DNA from: Orientallactaga sibirica
Lineage: Eukaryota > Chordata > Mammalia > Rodentia > Dipodidae
DNA length: 64,000 bases
Assembly (NCBI GenBank): GCA_036365145.1
Contig: JAEOAD010000982.1
Location: 4,800,001-4,864,000 of the forward strand
Direction of reading: 5' to 3'
Shown here: piece after piece, positions 21,657 through 32,449 of the stretch
How positions within the stretch are numbered: position 1 is the stretch's first letter
Layout: each line of letters opens with the position of its first letter
Made by a program: the position numbers and the translations under genes
Notes under the pieces: model-generated
Told to the model about the DNA's origin: nothing
Databases searched by the model: none
Seen by the model: the letters and a program-made list of their open reading frames with translations, nothing else

Positions 21657-22280
21657 GCTTGGTGGCAGCTCATGTTTGAGGGCGGATTTCTTTTTTGTTG
21701 GCGGAGAAAGACAGTACCAGAAAGGCATTTCATGCTTGAAGACTTATGCTGCTGTCATTTATTTAGGTGTTGTGTCAAACTGTGAAGATTACAAAACACA
21801 TGGACCAACGAAGGTCATCTTTGTAAGAGAGAGGGAGAAAAATGAATATACTACAGGCAAAAGTAGAGAACATAGGATAAGGAGGTACTTTAGGGGGGAC
21901 AATGAATCAAGCCAAAGGCTGCCAGGCACCAAGGAAAAGACTTTCAAAATCATGGCTATCATAATAGACTGATATACCTTTATACTCTGAGACGAGACTT
22001 ATAGTAGGCACTAGCAGATGTGAATGCATGGTTGGACTGCCCTTCTCTCCAGATCTCACCCTGTGTTGGCCTTGAGTTAAGTTAATGGAGCCTAATACGT
22101 AGAGAGAGTGAAATTGAAACAATATAATTGTGCCTTAAATTATCTAAAATTGCCTCAGTGGTGTATTGCAATAATTATGGCAACAGATCCTATTTTGATC
22201 CTAATTACCAAAAATAGAGAATGGATCTACAAGGACAATTTGGAGATGTAAGGGGAGGGACAGCATTTTAGTGTGTGGAT
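21657..22280. other. Intergenic stretch, nothing recognised
   Basis: Contains a 105-codon open frame (21655-21972) with no recognised domain. Its composition does not differ from the surrounding non-coding DNA. Confidence 0.4.
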
Positions 22281-22284
22281 AAAA

Positions 22285-22335
22285 ATGTACCTACCTCTGC
22301 CTCTCCAATGCTGCGATTAAAGGAACACCTGACCC
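22285..22335 (-). mobile_element. B1 fragment
   Basis: CCTCTGCCTCTCCAATGCTG followed by CGATTAAAGGAACACCTGACC is the inverted 5' half of a B1. It is very short, so the call is tentative. Confidence 0.5.
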
Positions 22336-22445
22336 TGTGGATAACAATCTAAAAGTATATAACTGCTCTTTGAATAGCTTATACTTTAGCATTTTGCAAG
22401 AAAAACAAATTATTCATTAATATGTGCTATATTTCAAAAAGTGGG

Positions 22446-22640
22446 GGTTGTGGAGATGGTTTAGTGAATAAAAGTGCTTGCTTGCAAAACCTCCTGGCCT
22501 GGGTTCAGTTCCCTAGTATCAACATAAGGCCTGGTGCACAAAGTGGCCCTTGAATCTGGAGTTCTTTTGCAGCAGCAAGAGGCTCTGGTATGCCAATTCT
22601 CTCTCTCTTTCTGTTTCTCATAAATAAATAAACAGATAAA
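22446..22640 (+). mobile_element. tRNA-headed SINE, short form
   Basis: Head TTGTGGAGATGGTTTAGTGAA, box B area GGGTTCAGTTCCCTAG, CTGGTGCACAAAGTGG, a CT-rich stretch and a CATAAATAAATAAACAGATAAA tail. Moderately diverged. Confidence 0.85.
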
Positions 22641-22724
22641 TCTTTTTTAAATAATAAAGAAAAGCATAAGCAATTAAGCCCTGATAGTTGAGTTTGGACT
22701 TTTTAAAAATCAGTATCAAGGGCT

Positions 22725-22955
22725 GGAGAGATGGCTTAGCAGTTAAGTGCTTGCCTATGAAGCCTAAGGACCCTGGTTCGATGCTCGATTCCCCAGGACC
22801 CATGTAAGCCAGATGCACAAGGTGGCTCATGCATTTGGAGTTCTTTTGCAGTGGCTGGATGCCCTGGTGTGCCCATTCTCTCTCTCTCTCTCTCTCTCTG
22901 CCTCTTTATTTCTGTCTGTTGCTCTGAAAAATATAAATATAAATAAACAAAAATT
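22725..22955 (+). mobile_element. tRNA-headed SINE, short form
   Basis: GGGCTGGAGAGATGGCTTAG opens it, with box B GGTTCGATGCTCGATTCC carrying a small local duplication. Then GCCAGATGCACAAGGTGGC, a pure CT run (about 22878-22900) and an A/T-rich tail. Confidence 0.92.
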
Positions 22956-23029
22956 TAAAAAATCAAAATCAACATGATATATCAAAAATATAAATATTTC
23001 AGTAACATAAAATACTTCAAACAAAGAAT

Positions 23030-23385
23030 TAAAGTGGGATTGAGAGGGAGAGCACAATTGGGAAAGTGCTTACTGCAAAGCATGAGGAACTGAGTTCGAA
23101 TCCTCAACAGGCACAAAAAAGCCAGGCATGGTGGCATGTACTTCTAACTCCAGTGTTGCGGAGTCAGAGACAGGAGGATTGGTTGGGCTTTCTGGCAAGC
23201 TACTCTAACCAAATCAATGAGCTCTTGATTCAGTGACAGACCCTGCAGTAGAAATAAAATAAGGTGGAAGACATTTGAGGAAGACACCCAATGTCAACGC
23301 CTGACTTCCAGATGTAAACGCATACATGTGCCTCCACATACATTCAGAAACATGTACCTGTGCACGTGGAGAAAGGATTGGAGTG
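23030..23385 (+). mobile_element. B4 SINE, near full length
   Basis: ID head (AAGTGCTTACTGCAAAGCATG, box B GAGTTCGAATCCTCAAC), B1-like body (CCAGGCATGGTGGCATGTAC), GATTCAGTGACAGACCCTG, AAATAAGGTGGAAGACATTTG and the CACCCAATGTCAACGCCTGAC tail, all in order. Confidence 0.85.
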
Positions 23386-23387
23386 GA

Positions 23388-23440
23388 GAAGGAAGGAAGG
23401 AAGGAAGGAAGGAAGGAAGGAAGGAAGGAAGGAAGGAAAG
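23388..23440. repeat. (GGAA)n microsatellite
   Basis: About a dozen uninterrupted GGAA units, immediately 3' of the B4 tail. GGAA arrays can bind ETS-family factors, but nothing here shows that this one is regulatory. Confidence 0.95.
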
Positions 23441-23449
23441 GAAGAAAAA

Positions 23450-23748
23450 AGGAACGAGCAACCTACTCTTTGCTACCTCTTATTCACCCTTTGGTGAATG
23501 CTGGACGGTAGGAGTTATACTTGGGTCATGATTTATGCTAATGAAAGAACACTGATGTCTACAAATCATTCATTTAGTTAGCTTAGGGATTCACTTGGTA
23601 ATATAACAGGTTTTATATTCTAAAAGAGGATATTAAAAAGAAAAGAACACCCTAAAGCATTTGGCTGTGATTGAAACAACTATCTAATTTTGTGACCTCT
23701 ACTCACTTAGTTTTGTTGATTTTGTACTCAGAGAAAGATCAATTTTCT
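23450..23748. other. Intergenic stretch, nothing recognised
   Basis: No identifiable feature. Confidence 0.4.
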
Positions 23749-23763
23749 TTGGAAAACACTTTT

Positions 23764-23913
23764 TTTTTTTGGTTTTGCAAGGTGGGGTCTCACTCTGGTC
23801 CAGGCTGACCTGGAATTAACTATGTAGTCTCAGGGTGGCCTCGAACTCTCAGTGATCCTCCTACCTCTGCCTCCCGAGTGCTGGGACTAAAGGCGTGCAC
23901 CACCACGCCTGGC
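23764..23913 (-). mobile_element. B1 SINE, full length, 15-bp TSD
   Basis: TTGGAAAACACTTTT flanks the element at 23749-23763 and 23914-23928. The inverted B1 is intact from the T-run and TTTTGCAAGGTGGGGTCTCA to ACCACGCCTGGC. Low divergence and a perfect duplication point to a younger insertion, placed at the tail of the adjacent SINE. Confidence 0.95.
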
Positions 23914-23928
23914 TTGGAAAACACTTTT

Positions 23929-24085
23929 ATTTATTTGAGAAAAAGGGAGGGAGAGAGAGAATATGAGTGAGTATGGGCATAGCAGAGCCTTGTGCCACTG
24001 AAAATGAACTCCCAGCATATGTGCCACTTTGTGCATATGGATTTATGTGGGCATTTGAATGACTGGAGGACCCAGAGGATGACAT
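23929..24085 (-). mobile_element. tRNA-headed SINE, degraded, truncated head
   Basis: ATTTATTTGAGAAAAAGGG (inverted tail), a GA-rich tract, ACTGAAAATGAACTCCCAGC and CCACTTTGTGCATATGG correspond to the tail and body of the short form. The inverted head is missing. Confidence 0.7.
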
Positions 24086-24089
24086 TTGT

Positions 24090-24510
24090 ATGGCACTGTG
24101 TGGTAATCTGTGGAGGCATTCCCAATTTCTAGTCACTCAGACTCAAGTATCTGGCTACCAGTGCCTTCTGTTGAAATCTATAGCCCCTTATTACCTTTCT
24201 TCACATTACAGTCCTGGCTGAGCCTGAGACTCCAGAGAATTTCCCTAAAGTTCATGGCTAATTGAGCAATGGTAGATATAGCTAAACATAGTGCAGAGAT
24301 GGGGAGGGCAGAAGTATACCAGGGAAGTCAAGAATATAGAGACAAAGCATACCCATTAAATTATCCCCTTGCAAGCATAGGTCTATTTGATAATATACCT
24401 CCTCTTCATTCAGAATGCTTTTTTCTCACACCAAATATAATTATGGCATAATACATTCTTTGAAAAGACAATAATATATATCTATTAATAAATCCCAGAG
24501 AGTGTTGTAT
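24090..24510. other. Intergenic stretch, nothing recognised
   Basis: No identifiable feature. A 60-codon frame at 24269-24451 has no recognised domain. Confidence 0.4.
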
Positions 24511-24514
24511 AGCT

Positions 24515-24960
24515 GTTTCCTGCAAATTGAAACATTCCCTGCTGGAGGGAGGAGAGAGACTCATAAGACTCAGGAAGCTGAGGAAACCTAAAGACCTAGG
24601 GAACTCGTAAAATTCAGTTGGCTTAGGAAGCTCAGAAAGTTACAAGATGCACAGGCAGGCTCTCAGCCAAACACATAAGCATTAAATAAATGCTAGGAAA
24701 GAACAGACTGTCTTAAGTGGAGTTGCCTGCAAGTTGTGCAGTGATCTGTGGGGATGCAGCATTTGTAAACTGTCCCCTATGCTGGGATAGGTGTTTTGTT
24801 GATGCAACTGCCTTTGAGTCATCCACAGTTCTATAAGTAATTCTTTGCCATGCCCCATGCTCAGTGGGTGGAATTGTTTTTTGTCTGTCACGGTGCCCTA
24901 TCTGGGGTGAATAGACAATGTTGTATTGCTTTTCTTGGAGAGATGTGAACAAATAAGTGT
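24515..24960 (+). repeat. LTR-like repeat, copy 1 of 2
   Basis: Similar in order and content to 52305-52745: ATTGAAACATTCCC, CTCATAAGACTCAGGAAGC, GGGTGGAATTGTTTTTTG and GTGCCCTATCTGGGGTGAAT. The second copy carries TATA-like and AATAAA motifs, which favours a retroviral LTR. No clean target duplication was found here. Boundaries are approximate. Confidence 0.6.
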
Positions 24961-25315
24961 CATAAACAACATAATTTTGTGCATGAATTGTATATTGCTA
25001 GCAACCATAAGAAATAGAAAGGAAAAGGCAGAGTATGTAGAAGCAACATTCTGCTATTATTGAGAATGTGTCATTAAACATTCACTATGTCTTTAAAATG
25101 TGAGGTGTTTGAGGAAAACACACATGAGTTGCCACCATGTACAGTGTTTATGGTACTGTAAAACATTAATTTCTACAAAGCATTTAAAGAATTGCTTAAC
25201 TAATTGCATTATTGCCATACTATGAAAATGTTCAATTAGTACAATATCTTGCTATTAAGAGTCTTTATATTTCTTTAGGGAGCCTGGCACTTGTCAGTGC
25301 CTGAAATCTTAACTG

Positions 25316-25352
25316 AATTCTTGAATTGAATTGAATTGAATTGAATTGAATT
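25316..25352. repeat. (GAATT)n pentanucleotide repeat
   Basis: About six tandem copies of TTGAA/GAATT, 19 bases upstream of the solo LTR at 25371. Confidence 0.95.
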
Positions 25353-25370
25353 TACTTTATAAGGATATAT

Positions 25371-25768
25371 TGTTAGATTGACAGGCTCCCCAAATGGAGT
25401 CAAGGACAGCAGGATGGTGACATAAGGAAGTGAATTATCCACATTCCTCAAGAAACCACCCAGCCATTATCACTTCTTTGCCTAACAATGTCCCCAAGTC
25501 ATGTTTTCCTGCCCCCTTATCTCCTAAATTGCCTGGTCACTGTTCTGGTCTCACACCCTAGCTATTTGAAATGGCTAAGGTAAAGAAGGAGAGTTCTTTT
25601 GCTTTCCTCACCTCCCCCTATCTGAATAAGCCTATAAAGCCCACTACTCAGGTGGGCTGTGCTCCTCTCTTGAGAGTCAGCCCTGGCAACTCGTGCTTTT
25701 CCTGGATAAAAGCTTTCATCTTTGCCTCAGAGTGCTCTGCGTGGTCTTGGTCACTCCCGAACCTTACA
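25371..25768 (+). mobile_element. Solo endogenous retroviral LTR, 5-bp TSD
   Basis: Starts TGTTAGATTGACAGGCTCC and ends GAACCTTACA, with TATAT at 25366-25370 and 25769-25773. A TATA box (CCTATAAAGCCC, about 25631) lies about 60 bases before a polyadenylation-like GGATAAAAGC. The region between has the spacing of an R segment, and the CT-rich AGAGTGCTCTGCGTGG region looks like U5. The 398-bp length and short U3 suggest a gamma-type (ERV1) LTR. No internal sequence is present, so it is a product of LTR-LTR recombination. Confidence 0.82.
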
Positions 25769-25773
25769 TATAT

Positions 25774-28290
25774 AATACTTCCAACATTCTTAAATAGTAT
25801 TGTCATTAACATGTGTATTAAAGTGACCTAAATGCTTTCTTAAACATTTGATAACAATATAACTGTTTGACCTGGATACTGGATTATATTAGCAAGTGTT
25901 AGAAACAAATTGCTTTCTGGAAATAGAAAAGAGCAGCATGAACTTTAATACCCTTGCTTTAATCACTAAACTAAACTGCGTTACTTCAAACATACAATCC
26001 AGTGAAAATGGCTACTCATAATCTTAGAGAGGTATTTTTTCTAGATTTAATCTTATACTCCTTATGGGTGAAAATAAACTTTGAACTTCAAAGTAAAATG
26101 TCACTGCTTATGTTCAGTTATCTTGAGAATAAAGTTTTAATGTTAACCTCATGATCCTGAAAATTCCTTGTGTATTTTTTCTAAGATGAATAATCTTGGA
26201 AGAATTAGATACTTCTGCCCATATTAGAGCTACAAAATAAAGAATAGGAAGTGGGCTAGCTGAAGTTGAGGTAGACAGTTTGTCCTTTAGAGCTGAATTT
26301 ATGACTTACAAGTAATATATTTTGTGTGTGTATTGTGAGAGGTCTTCATTATGATCTAAAGTAGGAGTTTATCAGAGGCAGTTTCCTACCTTGGTACATG
26401 TTTGAAAATTGATTACTAAATAAATACAGGTGCAAAGTGAGAGTCTGAATAGAATTTCAAGTGTCAGTCAGTGCTCTTGGAACAATAGTTTTACATATTA
26501 ACTGGCCTTTGTATAGAAATTCTGTGGTATCTTTCCATGTAAGAATAGTAATTTCCTAAACCAATGATCTCTTCAACTTTCAGACGATTCAAGTATTATG
26601 AAAGAGGGCATAGGGATCAAAAGTTCATTCTCTTCAAAATATTTACAATAGATTTTCAGGTGAGGAAGTTGCTTAATCCAATCATCAAGATAATGTGTAT
26701 TGTGATTTTAGAAATGTTGGGACTTGGTGGTTAAGCAGCTGACCTAAATAATCATGAGATTGGCTTCTAGGACCACTTGTGCTGCAGGGAGGGGCTGTGT
26801 ACTAAGATTAAAATGGAAACAATGGGAAATATGGCAGGCCTGTGGAACACACATTATTAAAAATGAAATATGACCTGTTTCTCCAGAGTATGGTAATAGG
26901 ATGTTGGCACCATATTCAGAAATTACGTTCATTGTGTTACGGATTCTTGAGTCTTACACATTAATCTTTTTTTTCATTAATCTTTTAACCCATTTTGATC
27001 AGGTATTCACCTCTCTTAGCAATAAAGATGCTGAGGCATACCTTGGGTTCAGTGGGTTGAAACTAGTGTTGTGTTTTATCTGATAAAATAGTACAACAAG
27101 AACAGGAATAAACCCCGTTGAGGTCATGGTCCTCCTCCATCACCCTGGGAAAGCATTCCATTTCACAGCAATATACTTATACATCATTTTCAAACTATGT
27201 ACATACTGTGGCCTTGCCACTTACCAGGTAATTTGAAGAATTATGTAAATAAGAATATATTGTATAAATTTAAAGAAGACAGGCAAGTCATAACTTTTGC
27301 AAAAAAAAGATTGTTTCTTATAGGTTGATTTTGCTTATTATTTGTCAGAGTGAATATATATCAAAACTGAGGATTATGTAACTTCTTTAACATTAGCGAA
27401 ATGGCCAAAAACCCTAAGTTAAGAGCCTTACATAATCGTGGTATGTTTGTAGTTCTACACACCTGTGATTCAGCTGTAGGCATAGGCAGCTAACGTGAAC
27501 AACATTCTCCTACTAATGGTAATTTTATAGAATGCCCCATAATTGTTCCAGCTTTGCAAGTTTTCCTGTGAGAAACACATGTCAGCAGACACCTGAGAGA
27601 CCCTTTTATCTTTCACAGACTGGAATTCTTTGGGGGCACTGGAGCATGAGAATATCAAGGATTTCTGGGGATGCCTGAGGTAGTGAGTCACAGTGTGGGC
27701 TTATTGTGCATCTATGGGTAGAAGGTAAAACATGCCATTCTTCTGTACGGTAGTTCTTTAAACAGTTGGGGACTGTCTGAAACAGCCTCTCTGAAGTTTG
27801 CTATACTTATCTAGAATCATCTAGACTGCTCTTGCCTGGCTGACCTGTAGCTTCTGACTTATTTGCTATGCTTTATGGGAAGCCTTAGAAGCTGACCTGA
27901 CCTAGGTTTTAGGGTGTTGGTAAGGATTTCTATGAGCTTGCAAGGCAAAAATATTCATTTCAATGCAGGTTGATGATCCTTTATTCAGAAGTGGATCTGT
28001 TCAGATAATTTTCAGATTTTTAAGTATTTTCTATACATGAGTTATCTTGGGAAAGGGACATGATATAAACATGAAATTTATGTGTTTCATAAGCCTCTTA
28101 TAGATACCATGAAGGGAATTTTATATACTTTTTTAGTATACTTGCACTTTGACAGACTGACACTGGGCACAGTAAATAATTCTCTTCCTTAGATGATGAA
28201 AAGGAGTTTGAGTAATATGGTCAAGCCAGGTAGGATGTTGAAAAATATTCTTAAACAGCCAACAATGGCCTTATAATTAAGAACTACTCA
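25774..28290. other. 2.5-kb stretch without recognised features
   Basis: AT-rich and repeat-poor. Short frames at 26901-27083 and 27470-27691 show nothing recognisable. Very old repeats may be present but cannot be named by eye. Confidence 0.5.
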
Positions 28291-28293
28291 TTG

Positions 28294-28645
28294 CAGGGCT
28301 AGGGAGATGATTCCACAGTTAAACTTGCTTGTACACAAGAATTACGTTTGGATATCAAGGCCCACATAGAACCAGATGCAAGTAGCACACATGTCTATAA
28401 TCCCAACACACCTGTGACAAGAATCATGAAGCTGGCAGGACAGCTACTCTGGTGTTCGCAGTGCCAAAACAACAGGAGAAACAATGTCTCAAAACAAGGT
28501 GGAAAGCAAAGTTGTCCTCTGATATTCATACACACTCTATAGCATACATATACCCACACATCCCCATTTGCATGCACACATGTGTATGCATACACACACA
28601 GAAGCGCGCACACACACACACACAAACTCGTTGTGATTAGATGAA
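28294..28645 (+). mobile_element. B4-like SINE ending in CA-rich tract
   Basis: GGGCTAGGGAGATGATTCCAC head, CATGTCTATAATCCCAACACACC body, AAAACAAGGTGGAAAGCAAAG and TGTCCTCTGATATTCATAC, then a CA-rich end (28586-28624). Confidence 0.7.
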
Positions 28646-28649
28646 ATGA

Positions 28650-29434
28650 AAATGTATACATTATCATGACTACTGTGAGGTCGTCAAAAGATTTCACTAT
28701 TGTGTTTTTTTCTTCATCTTTGAGGGAAGATTTAAATATTGCTACAAATTGATTTCAGACCTTTTGATGGAGTGATTATAAGCAGATAGATCTCAAATTT
28801 GGACTAGGACCACACCAAATACATGAATGGTTTTCATTAGCAACAGGATTAAACTATTATTACTCTTTTGAACTAATATATCTCAGTACCACACAAGTAT
28901 AATAGCAAAATGGATTTTTTTTCTCATGTTCAACTTTCTACACTCAGTCCAATTTATATTTAAGACTTATAAGACAATTGTGGAGATAAGGAATTCTTTT
29001 ATGTAGCTTAGACCTATTCACACTGTTCTTAATATATCACATTGAGATAGCTCATTTGTCAACATTAATAAACCAGTAGTAATTCCAAACTTTAATTTCT
29101 TTCCTTTTCCCTAATTTTTATTTTTTTCTTGTAGGAATACATGTTTTCCATGAGTATCACTGTCTCCATAGAGTCCATTAGACTGGTTGTTTCTAAGATT
29201 TTACTTCATTTCCTTTTACTTTTACTTCATTCCTTGGCAATCTTGCGAAATACAGCTTAATTTTTTTTTTTGTAGAATTTCCTTCAGTTTGTTAATGTTT
29301 TTCTCATGACTGTGCTAGAATAACAAGTTTGGGAAAGATCTCAAAAGTGGGGAACTCCTCTTACGCTGTGACACTTCTTGAAAAATACTATAGCAGAAAC
29401 TCATAAACTCCCCATCTGGAAAGCTGACATCTAC
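28650..29434. other. Intergenic stretch, nothing recognised
   Basis: AT-rich, with several T-runs. No element identified. Confidence 0.45.
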
Positions 29435-29439
29435 ACAAT

Positions 29440-29823
29440 TGTGGTAGTTTGAATATATGTCCCCCAATATATTCAGTGTTTTATAGTTATAGTTTGCATC
29501 TGCAATCACCTTGCTAGAGGCAATGTCACTGGGGGCTGGTCTTAAGGTGTGGGTTTGAGATTCCATTGTAAAGATATGCAAATGTGCCTAGCAGGAGTTC
29601 CTGAAGTGTGCTGTGTGACCTTTTGGCTGTAGTTTCGCTCTGTGTGCTGTGGTGGCTGGTTGGCTTTTTCGCTCTCTTGCCTGGTCCTGTGGAGAGCAGG
29701 CTGCTGCTTCTGCCATTATGGAACTTCCCCTGGATATGTAAGCTTCAATAAATAATATCCCTTCCTCCATAACTGTGCCTGGTCTGGAAGTTCATCTCAG
29801 CAAACCTGAAGCTGTCTGCTACA
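29440..29823 (+). mobile_element. Solo MaLR-type LTR with 5-bp TSD
   Basis: TGTGGTAGTTTGAATATATG to GCTGTCTGCTACA, flanked by ACAAT at 29435-29439 and 29824-29828. An AATAAA lies in TTCAATAAATAATATCCC. It is the best-preserved copy of the family also found at 6763-7094 and 9468-9850. Confidence 0.88.
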
Positions 29824-29828
29824 ACAAT

Positions 29829-30312
29829 CAAATGAAAACAAAATTTTCCTTTCTGTGTAGCAGTTTTGTTCAAATATATTTAGTTGCAACACTGGAAATT
29901 TCTTCTTAAAGAATGGATGTTAATAAGTTTAACTTCTTGGTGCTTGTCCAGGTAATTTATTAAAGGTTTTATTTTCTGCATGTCAGATATGAATATCACC
30001 CCAGCTATATCTAGGGAGCTTTTACTGTGTGTTAAACATGAGTTCATATCAAGCTGTTTCTAAAAAATACAATACAGGAACATGTAGAACCAAGGAGAAT
30101 GGCATTTGCACTTTCTTTTGGTTTGCTTTGGGATGGGTACCCCAGCAATAGGACAGTGCCTGACATTCCACATTCCTGGAGTCACTTCTCAGCTCCACAA
30201 GGGCTTAAAATCAGAATTAATGGAACAGCTAGACAGAAAACAAAGAATGTAAGACAAAACATATATGATCAATAAAATTTAGTGTCAAGTAAACTAAGAG
30301 GAAACACAAGAT
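29829..30312. other. Intergenic stretch, nothing recognised
   Basis: No identifiable feature. Confidence 0.4.
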
Positions 30313-30314
30313 AA

Positions 30315-30425
30315 AGATGTGATATGGGTGTAGTGGTGCATGCCTGTAATCCTAGCACTCAGGGAGCTAAGGCATAAGCATCATGGGATGAGGTCAACCT
30401 GGGGTACACAGGGAGACTTTATTGC
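30315..30425 (+). mobile_element. B1-like SINE, degraded
   Basis: GTGTAGTGGTGCATGCCTGTAATCCTAGCACTC corresponds to the B1 5' half (written here across 30329-30361). CAACCTGGGGTACACAGGG is an eroded later part. Its A-rich tail leads into a long purine tract. Confidence 0.65.
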
Positions 30426-30675
30426 AAAAAGAAAGAAAGAAAAAGGAAATAATGAGAGAAGAAAGGTAGGCAGGGAAGGGAGGAGTAAGAGAGGGAAGGA
30501 GAAAGGAAGCCGAGAGAAGGAAAGGGAACTATAGGGAAGAAGGGAAAGGAAGAAGAAGGAAAAGGGAGTGGAAGAGAAGGGAAAAGAAAGGAAATAGGGA
30601 GGAAGAAGGAAAAGAAAGAAGGAGACAACAAGGGAGGGCGTGGGAGAGGAGGGAAGGGGGAAGGAAATAAGTGAA
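30426..30675. repeat. Long imperfect purine (GAAA/GGAA) tract
   Basis: About 245 bases composed almost only of A and G on the plus strand, with mixed GAAA, GGAA and GGGA units. It probably grew from the A-tail of the preceding B1. Such mirror-rich purine tracts can form triplex DNA, but that is an inference. Confidence 0.9.
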
Positions 30676-30679
30676 GAAA

Positions 30680-31105
30680 TATTGGATTATGAATAGTTGA
30701 AATAAGATAGAGAGTAATATAGCATTGTGATTTCAGCTGGAGGGAAAGTAAAGGCCAAATTGGATCTAACTGTATATAGCCATAGGGGTAGTTCTGGGGA
30801 AATCAGTTCATTTTGAAGTATAGATTAGGATCACAAAGATATATTCTGTAAAAGGCCATGGAAAGCTGTATTGAGCTTCGTGAGGCCTCTGTTCTTTGTT
30901 GCAAGGTGCTCAGTTCTATTGTAATGTGAAAGCAGGCATAGATGATGTACAAATAAATGGGCATGAGTGTGTCCTAATAGGATTTTATTTATGATACAGT
31001 CAGTGAGCAGAATCTGGCCAACAAATTATACTTTGAGGCAACAGTGCTGGACTACAGTAAGTCCAGTTCAAATGGAGAAGAAATACAGTTTTCAAAATAA
31101 ATTAA
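30680..31105. other. Intergenic stretch, nothing recognised
   Basis: No identifiable feature. Confidence 0.4.
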
Positions 31106-31107
31106 AT

Positions 31108-31690
31108 GGGAATTAGAGAGATGGCTTAGTGGTTAAGGCACCTGCCTCAGAAGCTTAAGGACCCAGGTTTGATTTCCCAGTGTACATGTGTTGCAGTTAG
31201 GTTTGCATTGCTGGCAGAAAACACCCAACCAAGAACAGGTTGTGGGAGACAAAGGTTTATTTTGGCTTACAGACTTGAGGGGAGTCTCCATGACAGCAGG
31301 GGGAAATGATGGCATGAGCAGAGGGTGGACATCACCTCCTGGCAGACATTAGATGGATAACAGCAACAGGAGAATATGCCAAACACTGGCAAGGGCAAGG
31401 TAGCTATAATACCCATAAGCCCTCCCCCAACAATACAATACACTGCCTCCCAGGAGGCTCCAATCCCAAATCACTACCACCTGGGGACCTAGCAATTTAG
31501 AACACATAAGTTTATGGGGGACACCTGAATCAACCCACCACACCACATAAGCCAGATGCATAAGGCGGCACATGTGTCGTGTCTGGAGTTCTTTTGCAGT
31601 GGCTTTAGGCCTTGTCATTCCCATTCTCTCTGTCTGCCTCTTTCTCTTAAATAAATAAAATAAATAAAATTATTTTAAAAAATAAATGAA
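31108..31690 (+). mobile_element. tRNA-headed SINE split by an LTR
   Basis: The head and box B (TTAGAGAGATGGCTTAGTGG, GGTTTGATTTCCCAG) run to about 31192. The SINE resumes at about 31546 with ACATAAGCCAGATGCATAAGG and ends in a CT-rich part and AAATAAATAAAATAAA. The two halves join into one ordinary short-form SINE once the insert is removed. Confidence 0.88.
31193..31545 (-). mobile_element. Solo MaLR-like LTR inside a SINE
   Basis: Inverted MaLR pattern: TTTGCATTGCTGGCAGAAAAC, AGGTTTATTTTGGCTTACAG, ACCACCTGGGGACC, and GTTTATGGGGGACACCTGAATC at the right. The edges next to ACATG and ACATA may be an eroded 5-bp duplication. Confidence 0.78.
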
Positions 31691-31719
31691 AAAGAGAAGA
31701 GTCATTTCCTGATTCTCAC

Positions 31720-32108
31720 TTTTCTAATTTGTTTTTTTTTTATCTTGCTCTGTGATAAGTTGCCACAAAAAGCAGCTGGTAATAGCACTCAAATAATAAG
31801 ACATTCCATTCAGCAGGTTAGAAACCACACAGATGTATCTACAAGGCTGTTCTCTATCTCTATGATGTTTCATAAGGGAGAAAAGAAGGGGATGGCTGTC
31901 TGGAAAACGTTCACTTGTAAGGTCATGCACTTTGTCAGAAGGGATCATTGCTTTGTGGTTGTAAGATTTTGATCTGTATGTCCCTGTTGGATGCCATTGT
32001 GGGGCCTCTCTCAGCTATTCAATCATGCTTTCCTTTTCCGCATCACCTCTTACAGCTTCAACCTAAGTCTCCCTCATGTTCCACATCCCTTGGATTTCTT
32101 CTGACAGT
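31720..32108 (+). repeat. Unclassified interspersed repeat shared with 9030-9340
   Basis: Second copy of the unit described at 9030, and longer on the left (TGCTCTGTGATAAGTTGCC). It is again followed directly by a MaLR-like LTR. This suggests the two pieces travelled as one element. Confidence 0.6.
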
Positions 32109-32445
32109 TTGTTGTGGATTGAATGGGCAATGTCCCCCATAGACTTAGTTGATTGAAAACTTGGTTCCCACAAATTGGTACTGTTAGGAAAGGTTGTGTA
32201 CCCTTTAGGAGGTGGAGACTTCCTGGAAGATGTGGGTCACTCGGGGGCAGGCCTTAAGATTTCTATTCCCTTTCTAGTCACTGTTGCCTTTCTTACTCTG
32301 GTGTGATATGACCAGCTTTGCTCTAGCTCCAGGCAGTCATGGTGGGACTATATCATTTGGACTGTGAAACTATCAGCCAAAATAAAATCTTTCCTTCCCT
32401 AAGCTTCTTCCTGTCTGGTATCTTGTCACAAAAACAAGTAAAGTA
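32109..32445 (+). mobile_element. MaLR-like LTR
   Basis: TGTTGTGGATTGAATGGGC, TTAGGAGGTGGAGACTTCC, GTGGGTCACTCGGGGGCAGG, CAGCCAAAATAAAATCTTTCC (polyadenylation-like) and GGTATCTTGTCACA are in MaLR order. No 5-bp duplication was found, as expected if it is a 3' LTR attached to the preceding repeat. Confidence 0.75.
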
Positions 32446-32449
32446 AGTA

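Noticed and set aside
25316..25352. GAATT array considered as an operator or binding-site cluster
   Set aside because: Perfect short-period tandem repeats in mammalian DNA are most simply microsatellites; nothing nearby needs a regulator.
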